In this document: positions 1 through 9,718 of the stretch, piece by piece
Layout: the number at the start of each line of letters is the position of its first letter
How positions within the stretch are numbered: the stretch's first letter is position 1
Source of the DNA: Sphingomonas bacterium
Lineage (GTDB): Bacteria > Pseudomonadota > Alphaproteobacteria > Sphingomonadales > Sphingomonadaceae
Reading direction: 5' to 3'
Assembly (NCBI RefSeq): GCF_028293085.1
Contig: NZ_JAQGLC010000186.1
Coordinates: 1-64,000, forward strand
Length of the DNA: 64,000 nucleotides
Program-made: the position numbers and the translations under genes
The notes under the pieces: model-generated
Seen by the model: only the letters and a program-made list of their open reading frames with translations
What the model was told of the DNA's origin: nothing
The model's database searches: none

Positions 1-19
1 GAAGTGATCTCTTCCTATA

Positions 20-649
20 ATGCAGCCCAAGGACAGATCAGTCACACCTTCTCCGGGACCTCGCAGTCCCGGACGCCCCCGGGAGTTCGATCTCGATAAC
101 GCGCTGGACAAGGCCATCGGCACGTTCAGCGAGAACGGCTATCACGCCACCTCGCTCGGCAAACTCACGGCTGCGATGGAGATCGCCGAGGGCAGCCTCT
201 ACAAGGCCTTCCGCGACAAGCGCGGCGTCTTCCTCGCTGCGTTCGAGCGCTACGTCATGCTGCGCAGCGAGCGGCTGGCGCAGGAGCTGGCAAGCACCCG
301 AACCGGACGCGACAAGGTCAGGGCCATCCTCGCCGTCTATGCCGAATCCAGCCACGGCAAGACCGGCCGGCGCGGCTGCCTCGTCGTGGGCAGCGCCGTC
401 GATCTCGCAAGTTCCGATCCCGAAATGGCGAAGCGCGTCGCCGCCGTGCTCGCGGGCCAGGAAAGGCGTCTCGTCGAGTTCATTCGAGCGGGACAGGAAG
501 ATGGCTCCGTTTCCTCGCGGGTCGATGCTGCGATCACCGCCCGCCTGCTGCTTTGCGTGGTCCAGGGAATGCGTGTCCTGGGCAAGACCGGCCGCTCCCG
601 CGAGGAGATGGCGAGTCTCGTCGCCGGCGCGTTGAAGCTGCTCGACTGA
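20..649 (+). CDS. TetR/AcrR family transcriptional regulator
   Basis: ORF with N-terminal HTH pattern (FDLDNALDKAIGTFSENGYHATSLGKLTAAMEIAEGSLYKAFRDKRGVFLAAF) typical of TetR. Confidence 0.9.
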   Translation: MQPKDRSVTPSPGPRSPGRPREFDLDNALDKAIGTFSENGYHATSLGKLTAAMEIAEGSLYKAFRDKRGVFLAAFERYVMLRSERLAQELASTRTGRDKVRAILAVYAESSHGKTGRRGCLVVGSAVDLASSDPEMAKRVAAVLAGQERRLVEFIRAGQEDGSVSSRVDAAITARLLLCVVQGMRVLGKTGRSREEMASLVAGALKLLD

Positions 650-776
650 GCATTTGCCCAATTTGGAAGAGATCGCTTTCTATATGGACCCACCCCGCCA
701 ACCCAGCCCGCGAAACCAGCCCCGCCAGGCGCTTTCACGCGACCGCTGACCCTCCGGACCCGACCAGGATTGCACC

Positions 777-1715
777 ATGACGCATGACATCGTTCAAACC
801 TCCGCCGCGGACACGTTGCCGCCCTTCGACCCTGCGACGTTCTGGACGCAGTTCCACCACGATACCGTCGTTATCAAAGGCGTCCGGCTGCATTTCGTCG
901 ATGGCGGCAGCGGCGCGCCGATCCTGTTGCTGCCCGGCTGGCCGCAGAGCTGGTACGCATGGCGTTATGTGATGCCGCTGCTCGCCAGGGCCGGCCGGCG
1001 TGTGATCGCGCTCGATCCGCGCGGCATGGGCGACTCCGATCGGCCCGCCTCTGGCTATGAGATGCGCACCGTGGCCGCCGAGCTGCATGATTTCGTCGCG
1101 GCGCTGAGACTGACGGAGAACGGGCCAGTCGACATTGTCGGTCACGATATGGGCGTCTGGATCGGCTATGCCTTTGCGGCCGAGTGGCCGGACGACGTGA
1201 AACGGCTCGCCGTGTTCGACGCGGCGCTGCCCGGCATTACGCCGCCGCCGCCGCCCGGCATTCCCTCGGCGGAGGCGAATGTGAAGACCTGGCATTTGGC
1301 CTTCAACCGGCTCGATGACCTGCCGGAGATCCTGCTGCAGGGGCGCGAGCGGGAATTGCTGACATGGCTGTTCAGGAACAAAGCCGTTCGTCCCTGGACG
1401 ATCACGCCGGCGGATCTCGGTGAATATGTGCGCGTCAACGCCGCCCCCGGCGCGACGCGGGCGGCGCTTTCCTATCAACGCCACAATCTCGGGCCCGAAG
1501 GAATCGCGCGCACTCGGGCGCGTGCCGAGCGCAAGCTCGCCATGCCGGTACTCGCTATCGGCGCGGAGAGCGGAGGCGGCGCAATGCTGCCCGACACGAT
1601 GCGCCTGGTCGCGACGGATGTGCGGGGTGCCGTGTTTGCCGGTTGCGGGCATTATGTGCCCGAAGAAGCCCCACGCGCCGTCGCCGAGCAGATCATCAGG
1701 TTCATGGGTAACTGA
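777..1715 (+). CDS. alpha/beta hydrolase (epoxide hydrolase/haloalkane dehalogenase-like)
   Basis: LLLPGWPQSWYAWR, ALDPRGMGDSDRP, VDIVGHDMGVWIGYAFA nucleophile elbow, C-terminal GCGHYVPEEAP. Confidence 0.9.
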   Translation: MTHDIVQTSAADTLPPFDPATFWTQFHHDTVVIKGVRLHFVDGGSGAPILLLPGWPQSWYAWRYVMPLLARAGRRVIALDPRGMGDSDRPASGYEMRTVAAELHDFVAALRLTENGPVDIVGHDMGVWIGYAFAAEWPDDVKRLAVFDAALPGITPPPPPGIPSAEANVKTWHLAFNRLDDLPEILLQGRERELLTWLFRNKAVRPWTITPADLGEYVRVNAAPGATRAALSYQRHNLGPEGIARTRARAERKLAMPVLAIGAESGGGAMLPDTMRLVATDVRGAVFAGCGHYVPEEAPRAVAEQIIRFMGN

Positions 1716-1792
1716 GCGCGGCCACAAGCCCGCCGCTTCGCGCATGGCAGCCGCCCTGTCGCCTTTGCTCCAGCCCTAGAGAAGGAACCCGA

Positions 1793-2242
1793 ATGACCGT
1801 TACCTGTGTCGCGCCTGCCGATGAGCTGCAGGTCCGCAATCTTATCGCCCGCTACGCCTATGCCATCGACGGCGGCGAGAAGGAGGCCTTCGCGAATCTG
1901 TTCCTGGAAGACGGCGCCTGGATGCGGGAAAACGCGCCGCCGCCGACCCGGCGCGGCGCGGGCTCCCCGCAGACCGTCCGTGGACGGGCGGGCCTGATGG
2001 ACCTGATCGAGACCGCGATCGTCGGGCGGTTCCAGCTGATGGCCCGTCATCAGATGACGGACGTCCTCGTCGAGCCCGGCCCGGATGAGAATTCGGCCAG
2101 GGCGCGATATCGCGGCCTGGTCACTGACTGGCGCGAGGGCCCGGGCCGCGTGTCCATGTGCGTCGACTATACGGCGGCCTGCGTCCGCACCGACGACGGC
2201 TGGAAGTTCGCGACCGTCAGCGCCCGGGTCCTGCCCGCATAA
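1793..2242 (+). CDS. nuclear transport factor 2 / SnoaL-like family protein
   Basis: ELQVRNLIARYAYAIDGGEKEAFANLFLEDGAW pattern; about 150 aa. Confidence 0.8.
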   Translation: MTVTCVAPADELQVRNLIARYAYAIDGGEKEAFANLFLEDGAWMRENAPPPTRRGAGSPQTVRGRAGLMDLIETAIVGRFQLMARHQMTDVLVEPGPDENSARARYRGLVTDWREGPGRVSMCVDYTAACVRTDDGWKFATVSARVLPA

Positions 2243-2269
2243 GCGGGGCCGCCGACGAACCGAGGGCTC

Positions 2270-2704
2270 CTATCGGGCGGCGTTCAGGATCCGCAGCTCG
2301 GACAGGCTGTCGGCCAGGGTCTTGTGCTCGAGCGTCCGCAGGACGGCGTCATCCGCCTTGGCGGCCAGGTCGATAAAATAGCGCTCGACATTGGAACTCA
2401 CGAGACACTGGTGGGGAACCGCCCGTGGCGTCCAGAGGCTCTTTTCGCCGAGCACGGCGGTGTAGATTTCCCGCAAGGTGATCGCGTTGGCCGGGCGGCC
2501 GAGGCGGATGCCGCCGTCGCGGCCAAAGCTCGATCGGACGAGCCCGGCATTGGCCAGGGGGCTCAACAGTTTGCGGACCAGGCTCGGATTTGTCCCCAGC
2601 GCGCCGGCCAGTTGAGTCGAGCTCAACTGCGCGACACCCTCCGCATGGGCCAATGCGAGGTTGAGCATCAGCTGCAGCGCCGTCGGAAACCGGACATCGA
2701 TCAT
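2270..2704 (-). CDS. Rrf2 family transcriptional regulator
   Basis: MIDVRFPTALQLMLNLALAHAEGVAQLSSTQLAGALGTNPSLVRKLLSPLANAGLVRSSFGRDGGIRLGRPANAITLREIY is characteristic of Rrf2. Confidence 0.9.
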   Translation of the reverse strand: MIDVRFPTALQLMLNLALAHAEGVAQLSSTQLAGALGTNPSLVRKLLSPLANAGLVRSSFGRDGGIRLGRPANAITLREIYTAVLGEKSLWTPRAVPHQCLVSSNVERYFIDLAAKADDAVLRTLEHKTLADSLSELRILNAAR

Positions 2705-2752
2705 AGCGCAGCGTCAACCCAGGAGCGGTTTCGGAAAGCGCCTACCATATGA

Positions 2753-2765
2753 AACAATCATTGTT
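2753..2765. promoter_or_regulatory. palindrome AACAAT-c-ATTGTT in divergent Rrf2/SnoaL intergenic region
   Basis: Perfect 6-1-6 inverted repeat in an AT-rich divergent promoter region. Confidence 0.45.
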
Positions 2766-2824
2766 GCATTTCAAGGCGAGGATATGTATCTATGATGAAT
2801 ACCGAATAACGAACGGAGATTCCA

Positions 2825-3304
2825 ATGTCTGATGAACTGGCTGTGCAGCAGGTCCTCGCCCACTACGTCCGGGCGCACGATCGGCGCGACGGCCCCGCCA
2901 TGGGGGCGCTCTTCACGCCGGAGGCCCGGGTGACGATTTTCTACAACAACCCGCCCCACGGCGAGCCGGAACTGCTCGGCGAACTCGTCGGACGCGAGGC
3001 GATCGCTGAAGCGACGGCGCATATGATGAAGCCGCACCCTGCGCGGGGGTGGAGCCACAACGCCACCGGCGGCCTCTTGGTCAACATCGACGGAGACCGT
3101 GCGACGGTCGACGCCCTGTTCATGGTGTTCAGCGTCCTCGGGGACGCGAAGCCGGCGAGCGGCTGGCCGGCGGGGGCGGCGGGTGCGCAGGGCACGATCA
3201 CGCCGATCGAGTCCGGCTACTATACGCAGAACCTGGTTCGTGTGGACGGAAAGTGGCTCATCGAGTCGCTGCAGGTGCGCCATAACCTGCCGTTTGCCAT
3301 CTGA
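2825..3304 (+). CDS. SnoaL-like / NTF2-like family protein
   Basis: ELAVQQVLAHYVRAHDRRDGPAMGALFTPEARV...; about 159 aa NTF2-like fold pattern. Confidence 0.8.
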   Translation: MSDELAVQQVLAHYVRAHDRRDGPAMGALFTPEARVTIFYNNPPHGEPELLGELVGREAIAEATAHMMKPHPARGWSHNATGGLLVNIDGDRATVDALFMVFSVLGDAKPASGWPAGAAGAQGTITPIESGYYTQNLVRVDGKWLIESLQVRHNLPFAI

Positions 3305-3366
3305 AGCGGGCGACCGCGTTCGATCCGGTGGACCATCGCGACCGCAGGTGCCTCGATGATTATCTT

Positions 3367-3378
3367 GAACGATCATTC
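3367..3378. promoter_or_regulatory. candidate TetR operator GAACGATCATTC (copy 1)
   Basis: Same 12-mer recurs at 3994-4005; imperfect palindrome around GATC; just upstream of the TetR gene. Confidence 0.55.
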
Positions 3379-3400
3379 CAGATTGATTAGATAGGCCCTC

Positions 3401-3967
3401 ATGGCAAGGCCAAGGGAATTCGATGCGGACACGGCGCTCGACGGCGCGATCGGTGTATTCCGCGAGCACGGGTTTGAGGGCGCCTCGGCGGAGATGCTCG
3501 TCAAGGCCATGGGTATCGGGCGCCAGAGCCTCTACGACACCTTCGGCGACAAGTGGCGGCTCTACCGCTCGGCGGTGCGGCGCTATGGGACGGACGAGTG
3601 TTCCGCGCATGTCGCAGCGCTTGGCAGCGGCGTCCGGGCCATTGACGGGATCGATGCGATGCTGCGCCGGGTCGTCGAGACGGCCGATCGGCCTTGCCTG
3701 GGCGTGGGCTCGATCTGTGAGTTCGGTGTTTCCCGCCCCGATCTCGCCGAGGTCCATACGCCGTTGGCCAGGGCCCTGCACGACGCGATCGCCGCCCGTA
3801 TCGGGGACGCGCAGCGGGAAGGCGACGTAGCGTCCAATCTCGATCCTGAGGCGGCCTCGGAGTTTCTGATCGCGAACATCGCCGGCATCCGCGTCGCCGG
3901 GCGGGGCGGCGCCAACCGCGCGGCGTTGACTGGCCTCGCCGATATGGCGCTCAGGGCGCTGCGCTAG
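3401..3967 (+). CDS. TetR/AcrR family transcriptional regulator
   Basis: MARPREFDADTALDGAIGVFREHGFEGASAEMLVKAMGIGRQSLYDTFGDKWRLYRSA HTH. Confidence 0.9.
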   Translation: MARPREFDADTALDGAIGVFREHGFEGASAEMLVKAMGIGRQSLYDTFGDKWRLYRSAVRRYGTDECSAHVAALGSGVRAIDGIDAMLRRVVETADRPCLGVGSICEFGVSRPDLAEVHTPLARALHDAIAARIGDAQREGDVASNLDPEAASEFLIANIAGIRVAGRGGANRAALTGLADMALRALR

Positions 3968-3993
3968 CGCTCCCCTTTTTTTGTGCAATTATG

Positions 3994-4005
3994 GAACGAT
4001 CATTC
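3994..4005. promoter_or_regulatory. candidate TetR operator GAACGATCATTC (copy 2)
   Basis: Exact repeat of 3367-3378, 18 bp before the quinone oxidoreductase start codon. Confidence 0.55.
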
Positions 4006-4022
4006 AAATAAGGAGCAAGTCG

Positions 4023-4991
4023 ATGAAAGCAGTCGTGATGAACAATATTGGCGGCCGCGAGATGCTCGAGCATGTCGAGCGCCCGGAGCCGGTGGCGGGT
4101 CCGGGTCAGGCGCTGGTCGAGATCGCCTTTGCGGGCGTCAACTTCATGGATATCGGCGTGCGGCAGGGCATGGCCTGGACCGAGACGCCCAACCCCAAGA
4201 TCCTCGGCGTCGAAGGCGCCGGCCGGGTCGTGGCGGTGGGCGACGGCGTCGAGGGCTTGGCGCCCGGCCAGCGCGTAGCCTGGGTCTATGCGCCCGGAAG
4301 CTATGCGGAGCGGATCGCGATCCCGGCCACCTCGCTCGTGCCGGTTCCCGACGCGATCGACGACCGCACGGCCGCGTCGGTGATGATGCAGGGGCTCACC
4401 GCCAGCCACTTCGCGACCGACTTCTATCCGGTGCAGCCCGGCGACGTCGCCTTTATCCACGCGGCGGCGGGCGGACTCGGTCTGCTGCTGACCCAGATCG
4501 TCAAGCTGCGCGGCGGCCAGGTCATCGGACGGGTGTCGTCGGACGAGAAGGTCGCCGCGGCGAAGGAGGCCGGTGCCGATCATGTGATCGTCGACGCCCA
4601 GGGCCGCTTCGCCAAGGAGGCGCTGCGCCTGACAGAAGGCGAGGGCGTGCACGTCGTCTATGACGGATCCGGGCCGAAGACCTTCCAGGGGTCGCTCGAC
4701 ATGCTGCGCCGATCAGGCGTCTTCTGCTGGTACGGCCCCGTCCTCGGTGGCCCCGGGCCGCTCGACATCATGAGCCTGCCGAAAAGCATCAAGATCGGCT
4801 ACGCGGTCTTCCTCGACCACGTCCCCACGCCGGAACTGCTGCGCGCCCGCTCGGCGCAGTTGTTCGACTGGATCGCGCAAGGCAAGCTCAGCGTCCGGAT
4901 TGGTGGCGAATATCCACTGGCGGATGCGGCCGCCGCCCATGCCGACATGGAGAGCCGCAAGACCATGGGCAAGCTGCTGCTCGTTCCCTGA
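4023..4991 (+). CDS. NADPH:quinone oxidoreductase-like zinc-independent MDR protein
   Basis: MKAVVMNNIGGREMLEHVERPEPVAGPGQALVEIAFAGVNFMDI..., HAAAGGLGLLLTQIVKLRGGQVIG nucleotide-binding motif. Confidence 0.92.
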   Translation: MKAVVMNNIGGREMLEHVERPEPVAGPGQALVEIAFAGVNFMDIGVRQGMAWTETPNPKILGVEGAGRVVAVGDGVEGLAPGQRVAWVYAPGSYAERIAIPATSLVPVPDAIDDRTAASVMMQGLTASHFATDFYPVQPGDVAFIHAAAGGLGLLLTQIVKLRGGQVIGRVSSDEKVAAAKEAGADHVIVDAQGRFAKEALRLTEGEGVHVVYDGSGPKTFQGSLDMLRRSGVFCWYGPVLGGPGPLDIMSLPKSIKIGYAVFLDHVPTPELLRARSAQLFDWIAQGKLSVRIGGEYPLADAAAAHADMESRKTMGKLLLVP

Positions 4992-5506
4992 CGGGTTGGG
5001 TCGCAATGGTCGTCGACGGCGCGCCCGGGGACGCCGCCGTCGCGCCCCGGCCCAATCCCGGCCAAGCCGCTCTGATTCAACCACCCACCCCACCGGCCTA
5101 CCATGCTCTGCCCAGCGATCTGCGCCGCGGACCGGAGAATCGGCCGTGACACTAGATACCCGCGACCCTCATCTATTCCCAAGAACGGACCAAGTATTAA
5201 ATAAGAGACGCGCATATTGCGGAAGAATTCGTAAAGTCGCGTCCCGTGGAATTTTTTTTCCGCCCTTCGCCACCGTCCAACACGGCAACTCCAGCCGCGG
5301 AATATGCGAAAGTAACACTCCCTTGCACGATACCGTTAACCGACTCGCACATTCCCGATTTGGCTGGTCGGTTTTGGCCATTTGGCCCGCGAATACTTAA
5401 TTCCGCCGGTTTCCGCCCCCGCCCGCCGCCTCCATCGCCACGATCATGCGCCGCAAAACAGCCGAAACGGCGGGTTAGATCGCGTAAAGGGCCATGCAGC
5501 GCCTCA

Positions 5507-7984
5507 TCACCCGCCCAAGGGCGGTCCAGGCGGCATCGGGAAGCGCGACCGCGGGCCCTGGCCCCAGGGGGACGAGGCGGACTTCGGCGCATTGGCCGCC
5601 GGGTCCTCCAGATAATGCGCGATGTCGCGCGCGGTCTGGCGATAGAAAGCGGCGGTCAGCGGATCGGCGGCGGGCCGCGTCTTCAGCGCCGTCGCGAGTC
5701 CCGCCAGCCGGTCGAGCACAAAAGCGCGAGCCTCGGGCGCGGCCTCGGCGCTGCCGCCCAGGATCATCATCGATTGCAGCGTCACCTCCTGCGTCGCGCG
5801 GCGCAGCGCCCGGGTCGCGGGGGTGCCGTCGGCCGGCGCGTTCCAGCTATGCGCGAGCACCGCATCGACCATCTCGGGGAAGGTCAGCGTGTCCGCCTGG
5901 CGCGCGGCCAGCGCCACCATCCGCTTGGACCGCGTCGCGTCGAACAGGGGCTCGAGCACGAGCGCCGACAGGATGCGCGCGGCGCGCAGCTGGTCGAACA
6001 CATCGTCGGTCGACAGATCCTCGAGGTTGTTGCCCGGATCGGGCGTCAGCTGCGCCAGCAGCGATTCCGGCAGCTCGAGATTCTTGGGCTCGATCGTCTC
6101 CATCAACAGGCCGAGCGTGTCGCGCTGCAGCTTCGCCGGGATGAACTCGGTCGGCGGCATGGTCTCGCCCTTGACCACGATATTCTCATAGAGGCCGCCG
6201 ACATATTTCAGCGCGGATTCGATCGCGTAGCGCTGGTGGAGATAGACCATCCACAGCCGGATGTTGCGCAGCGATCCGATCGGCTCGCCGGGCTGCAGCA
6301 TCTGCGGGCCATAGTTGGCGATCATCAGCGCGCGCGCCGCCAGCGTCTCGCGCAGATTCTCGGTCGGCGTGGCGCGGTCGTCATACCAGGTCCAGCGCGG
6401 ATCGGTGTCGGGCACATAGATGATACCCTTGGCGCGCATGTCCTTGATGATGCCGTCCAGCCCGGCCTTCTCCGCCGCGGCGGGGAAGGGGGTGTAGGAA
6501 TAGCGCACCATATAGGTGTCGTAGGCGCCGATCGCCTTCTGGAAGGATTCGCTCAGGTCGAGCTTGCCATTGGTCACCTTCACCCGCGGCGTCGGATATT
6601 CCATCACCGAGGCGCGGTTGTTCAGGCTGGACGCGAAATTGTGGCCGAAGCCCTGGGCATGGCCCAGCTCATGCGCGGTCAGCAGCGCCTGGCGCAGAAG
6701 CACCATGTCGCGCTGCCCGGCCGGCATCGCCGCCATTTTGTCGTCACTCAGCAGATTGGCGTCGGCCACGGTGATGCCCGATCCGTCCACCGGCAGCGCG
6801 CCGCTATAGGCGTCCCAGTAATTGCCGACGGTGCGGATGCGGTGCGAATCCATCCGCACCTTGGATCCGATCACTTCGCCGGTGCGCGGATCGCGGTAGG
6901 TGCCGCCGCTGGAGAAACCTCGCTCGTCGCGGTTGATCCACAGGACATAGGCATAGCGGATGTCCATCGGGTCCATGTCCGCCGGCGCGTCCAGCGCAAC
7001 GATCGCGTTGCTGAAACCTGCCGCCTCATAGGCCTTGTTCCACCACAGCAGCCCTTCCTTCATTGCATGGCGCAGCGGCGCGGGAATGGCGGGATCGAAA
7101 TAGAAGGTGATCGGCTTCACCGGATCGCTGATCGCGGCGCCGGGGTCCTTCTTCTCCAGCCGCCAGCGCGTGATCCAGCTTTCCTCCGGCCCCTCGCTGA
7201 ACGGCTTGGAATAGTCATGGAAGCGGATCGCGCTCACGCCGATGCGCGGATCGGCCTCGCGCGGGGTATAGCCGGTCGGCGCGCGCAGGAAGCTGTGGTG
7301 GATGCGCATCGTCATCATCCGCGGATCAGGCGTGACGTTGCTGACCAGCGCGCCCGGGCTGTCGGCGGTGAAGGTCGAAACCGTCTCGATCTCGGTATTG
7401 TCGGGAAACGCCTTCATGCGCTGCGGGTAGAAGCTGCTGCGCGCGGCATCGAACTTGAACCCGCCCTGGTTGGCCCGCTTCAGCGCACTTTCCACATTGG
7501 CCGCATCGCGCATGAACAGGGTCGTCGCGTCGACCACGACATGCCCGCCCGCGTCGGATTCGATCGGCAGCGCCGCGATGGTCGAGGTCGGGAAGGAGTT
7601 CGCCACACCCTCGGCCTGCGCGGCATCGCCGTTCAGCGATCGATAGTCGAGATTCTGCTCGGTCACGAGCACGCGGTTCCCCTCGCGCTGGAAATGGATC
7701 ACCGCGCTGTCGAAAATGCCGCGGTCGAACGGCAGCTCGACCGAACCGCCCCCGGTCGCGGCCGAGACATAATAGAGCACATCCTCGTCGAACACCGGGA
7801 TCTCCAGCAGCACCCGGCCTTTCGCCGCATCCCAGGTGAAGGGGATGAAGCCGTCGACACGCTGCGCCGGCGTAGCGCTCTTCGCCGCCGGCTCGGGCCG
7901 GGCGAGAGCGGGCAGCGGTGCGAGCGACAGGACGCCGACGCAAAGGGCGCCGAGCGAGGAGGTGAGCAGCTTCGCCTTGTTCAT
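5507..7984 (-). CDS. secreted zinc-dependent metalloprotease (DUF5117/DUF4953-like)
   Basis: Signal peptide MNKAKLLTSSLGALCVGVLSLAPLPALA; HELGHAQGFGHNF zinc-binding motif; long DUF4953-type architecture. Confidence 0.88.
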   Translation of the reverse strand: MNKAKLLTSSLGALCVGVLSLAPLPALARPEPAAKSATPAQRVDGFIPFTWDAAKGRVLLEIPVFDEDVLYYVSAATGGGSVELPFDRGIFDSAVIHFQREGNRVLVTEQNLDYRSLNGDAAQAEGVANSFPTSTIAALPIESDAGGHVVVDATTLFMRDAANVESALKRANQGGFKFDAARSSFYPQRMKAFPDNTEIETVSTFTADSPGALVSNVTPDPRMMTMRIHHSFLRAPTGYTPREADPRIGVSAIRFHDYSKPFSEGPEESWITRWRLEKKDPGAAISDPVKPITFYFDPAIPAPLRHAMKEGLLWWNKAYEAAGFSNAIVALDAPADMDPMDIRYAYVLWINRDERGFSSGGTYRDPRTGEVIGSKVRMDSHRIRTVGNYWDAYSGALPVDGSGITVADANLLSDDKMAAMPAGQRDMVLLRQALLTAHELGHAQGFGHNFASSLNNRASVMEYPTPRVKVTNGKLDLSESFQKAIGAYDTYMVRYSYTPFPAAAEKAGLDGIIKDMRAKGIIYVPDTDPRWTWYDDRATPTENLRETLAARALMIANYGPQMLQPGEPIGSLRNIRLWMVYLHQRYAIESALKYVGGLYENIVVKGETMPPTEFIPAKLQRDTLGLLMETIEPKNLELPESLLAQLTPDPGNNLEDLSTDDVFDQLRAARILSALVLEPLFDATRSKRMVALAARQADTLTFPEMVDAVLAHSWNAPADGTPATRALRRATQEVTLQSMMILGGSAEAAPEARAFVLDRLAGLATALKTRPAADPLTAAFYRQTARDIAHYLEDPAANAPKSASSPWGQGPRSRFPMPPGPPLGG

Positions 7985-8086
7985 GGAGCGATCCCGATTT
8001 TGATGGAGGTCGTGCGCGAGCGGTGCCGCCCGCATGGGCAAGGATCGGGGAGGCGGCGGCGTGCGGACGCCGCCTCCCCGAAGTCC

Positions 8087-9682
8087 TTATTTGGCGGTCG
8101 GGGCAGGGGCGGTTGCCGGATAGGCGATGCCGAGCTGCTCCAGATAGCTGCCATATTTGGTCGGGTCGTAGTAGAATTTCTCCATCTGCGGCCGCATCTG
8201 CGCCATCAGCTGCTCGTTGAGATGGATCGCCGGCTTGTCCTCGGCGGTCAGCACGGGATCGTATTTCTGGTCCTTGTGCTGGACATTGTCGAAATAATCC
8301 TTGGCCTTGGCGATCAGCGCCGGCGTCGTCATCATGTCGAGCACCGTCATCGCCACTGCCTTGGCGCCCGCCACCGCGCCCTTGTGGGCGATCGGCGTCG
8401 CCATCGCGATCGCCGCCGTCACATTATGCCCGATCGTGCTCGGCACGTTGGAGGGGAAGCGGATCGTGATGGTCGGCACCGCCCACATGATGTCGCCGAT
8501 ATCGTCCGAACCGCCGCCGTTCGATTTGCCCCGCGTCTCGGGGGTCGAGATCGGCTCGACGGTGGTGCCGAGCGGCTCGATCTTCAGGCCGTTGGCCACC
8601 TGGATCGCCTTGGCGAAGGCCTGGTCGTCGGCGCTCCATTGCGGCATGCCGACCGCCTTGATGTTGAGCTGCGCCGCCTCGGCCAGCGGCTTGTTGCCGA
8701 AATTGGGCGCGGCATAGCCGAGCAGCTTGCGTGTCACCGTGGTGCCCGTCGCCATCGCCGCCGCTTCCGAGATGGTGTTGCCCGTCTCGTAGAGCTTGCG
8801 GATCGAATCGAAGGTCTGCTCGCGGAAATAATACCAGACCGCGGCCTCGCCCGGCACGACGTTCGGCTGCCCGCCGCCATTGGTGATGACATAATGCGAA
8901 CGCTGGGTCAGCGGCAGATGCTCGCGCCGCATGTTCCACGCCATGTCCATCACCTCGACCCCGTCGAGCGCGCTGCGCCCGGCCCAGGGCGCGCCGGCGG
9001 CGTGCGAGGTCTTGCCGTGGAAGCTGTATTCGACCGAAACCATGCCGTTATTGCCCATCTCGCCATAGCCGGTGCCGAAACCGTTGCCGACATGGGTGAA
9101 GATCGAGGCGTCGACATCCTTGAACAGGCCGTCGCGGACGTAAAAGGCCTTGGTCGCGAGCAGCTCCTCGGCGACGCCCGGCCAGATCATCAGCCGGCCC
9201 TTGATCCCGTTCTTCTGCATCACGTCCTTGGCGGCGATCGCCGCGGCGACGATCAGCGGCATGCCCGAATTATGCCCCTCGCCATGCCCCGGCGCGCCCG
9301 CGACCATCGGCTTGAGCGTCGGCGATCCCGGATATTGCGACAGGCCGAGCAGGCAATCGATATCGCTGCCCAGCGCGATCAGCGGGCCGCCATCGCCCCA
9401 GGTGGCCGTCCAGGCCGTCGGGATGCCGGCCACGCCGCGGGTGACCTTGAAGCCGTTCTTTTCGAGGATCCCGGTCACATAGGCCGAGGTCTTGTATTCC
9501 TGGAACCCGGGCTCGGCGTAGCTGAAGATGGAATCGACCATCTCCTGCACCAGCTTGGCATGGGCATCGACATTGGCGGCGGCCTCCTTCTTCAGCGCCG
9601 GCTTGGCCTGGGCGTTGGCGGCGGCGGGGGCATAGAGCGCGGTGCACAACAAAGCGGCGGTCAGTGCAGTCATGGTCTTCAT
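8087..9682 (-). CDS. M20 family amidohydrolase (AbgB-like), secreted
   Basis: Signal peptide; MVAGAPGHGEGHNSGMPLIVAAAIAAKDVM; GNNGMVSVEYSFHGKTSHAAGAPWAGRSALDGVEVMDMAWNMRREHL. Confidence 0.9.
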   Translation of the reverse strand: MKTMTALTAALLCTALYAPAAANAQAKPALKKEAAANVDAHAKLVQEMVDSIFSYAEPGFQEYKTSAYVTGILEKNGFKVTRGVAGIPTAWTATWGDGGPLIALGSDIDCLLGLSQYPGSPTLKPMVAGAPGHGEGHNSGMPLIVAAAIAAKDVMQKNGIKGRLMIWPGVAEELLATKAFYVRDGLFKDVDASIFTHVGNGFGTGYGEMGNNGMVSVEYSFHGKTSHAAGAPWAGRSALDGVEVMDMAWNMRREHLPLTQRSHYVITNGGGQPNVVPGEAAVWYYFREQTFDSIRKLYETGNTISEAAAMATGTTVTRKLLGYAAPNFGNKPLAEAAQLNIKAVGMPQWSADDQAFAKAIQVANGLKIEPLGTTVEPISTPETRGKSNGGGSDDIGDIMWAVPTITIRFPSNVPSTIGHNVTAAIAMATPIAHKGAVAGAKAVAMTVLDMMTTPALIAKAKDYFDNVQHKDQKYDPVLTAEDKPAIHLNEQLMAQMRPQMEKFYYDPTKYGSYLEQLGIAYPATAPAPTAK

Positions 9683-9718
9683 CGAGAAAGTCTCCTGAGA
9701 TTTTATGGTCTTGGGGGA

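Noticed and set aside
735-1745. 336-aa minus-strand ORF opposite the alpha/beta hydrolase
   Set aside because: Antisense shadow ORF; the plus-strand gene has clear catalytic motifs.
2771-3988. 405-aa minus-strand ORF
   Set aside because: Spans two plus-strand genes and shows no recognizable motifs.
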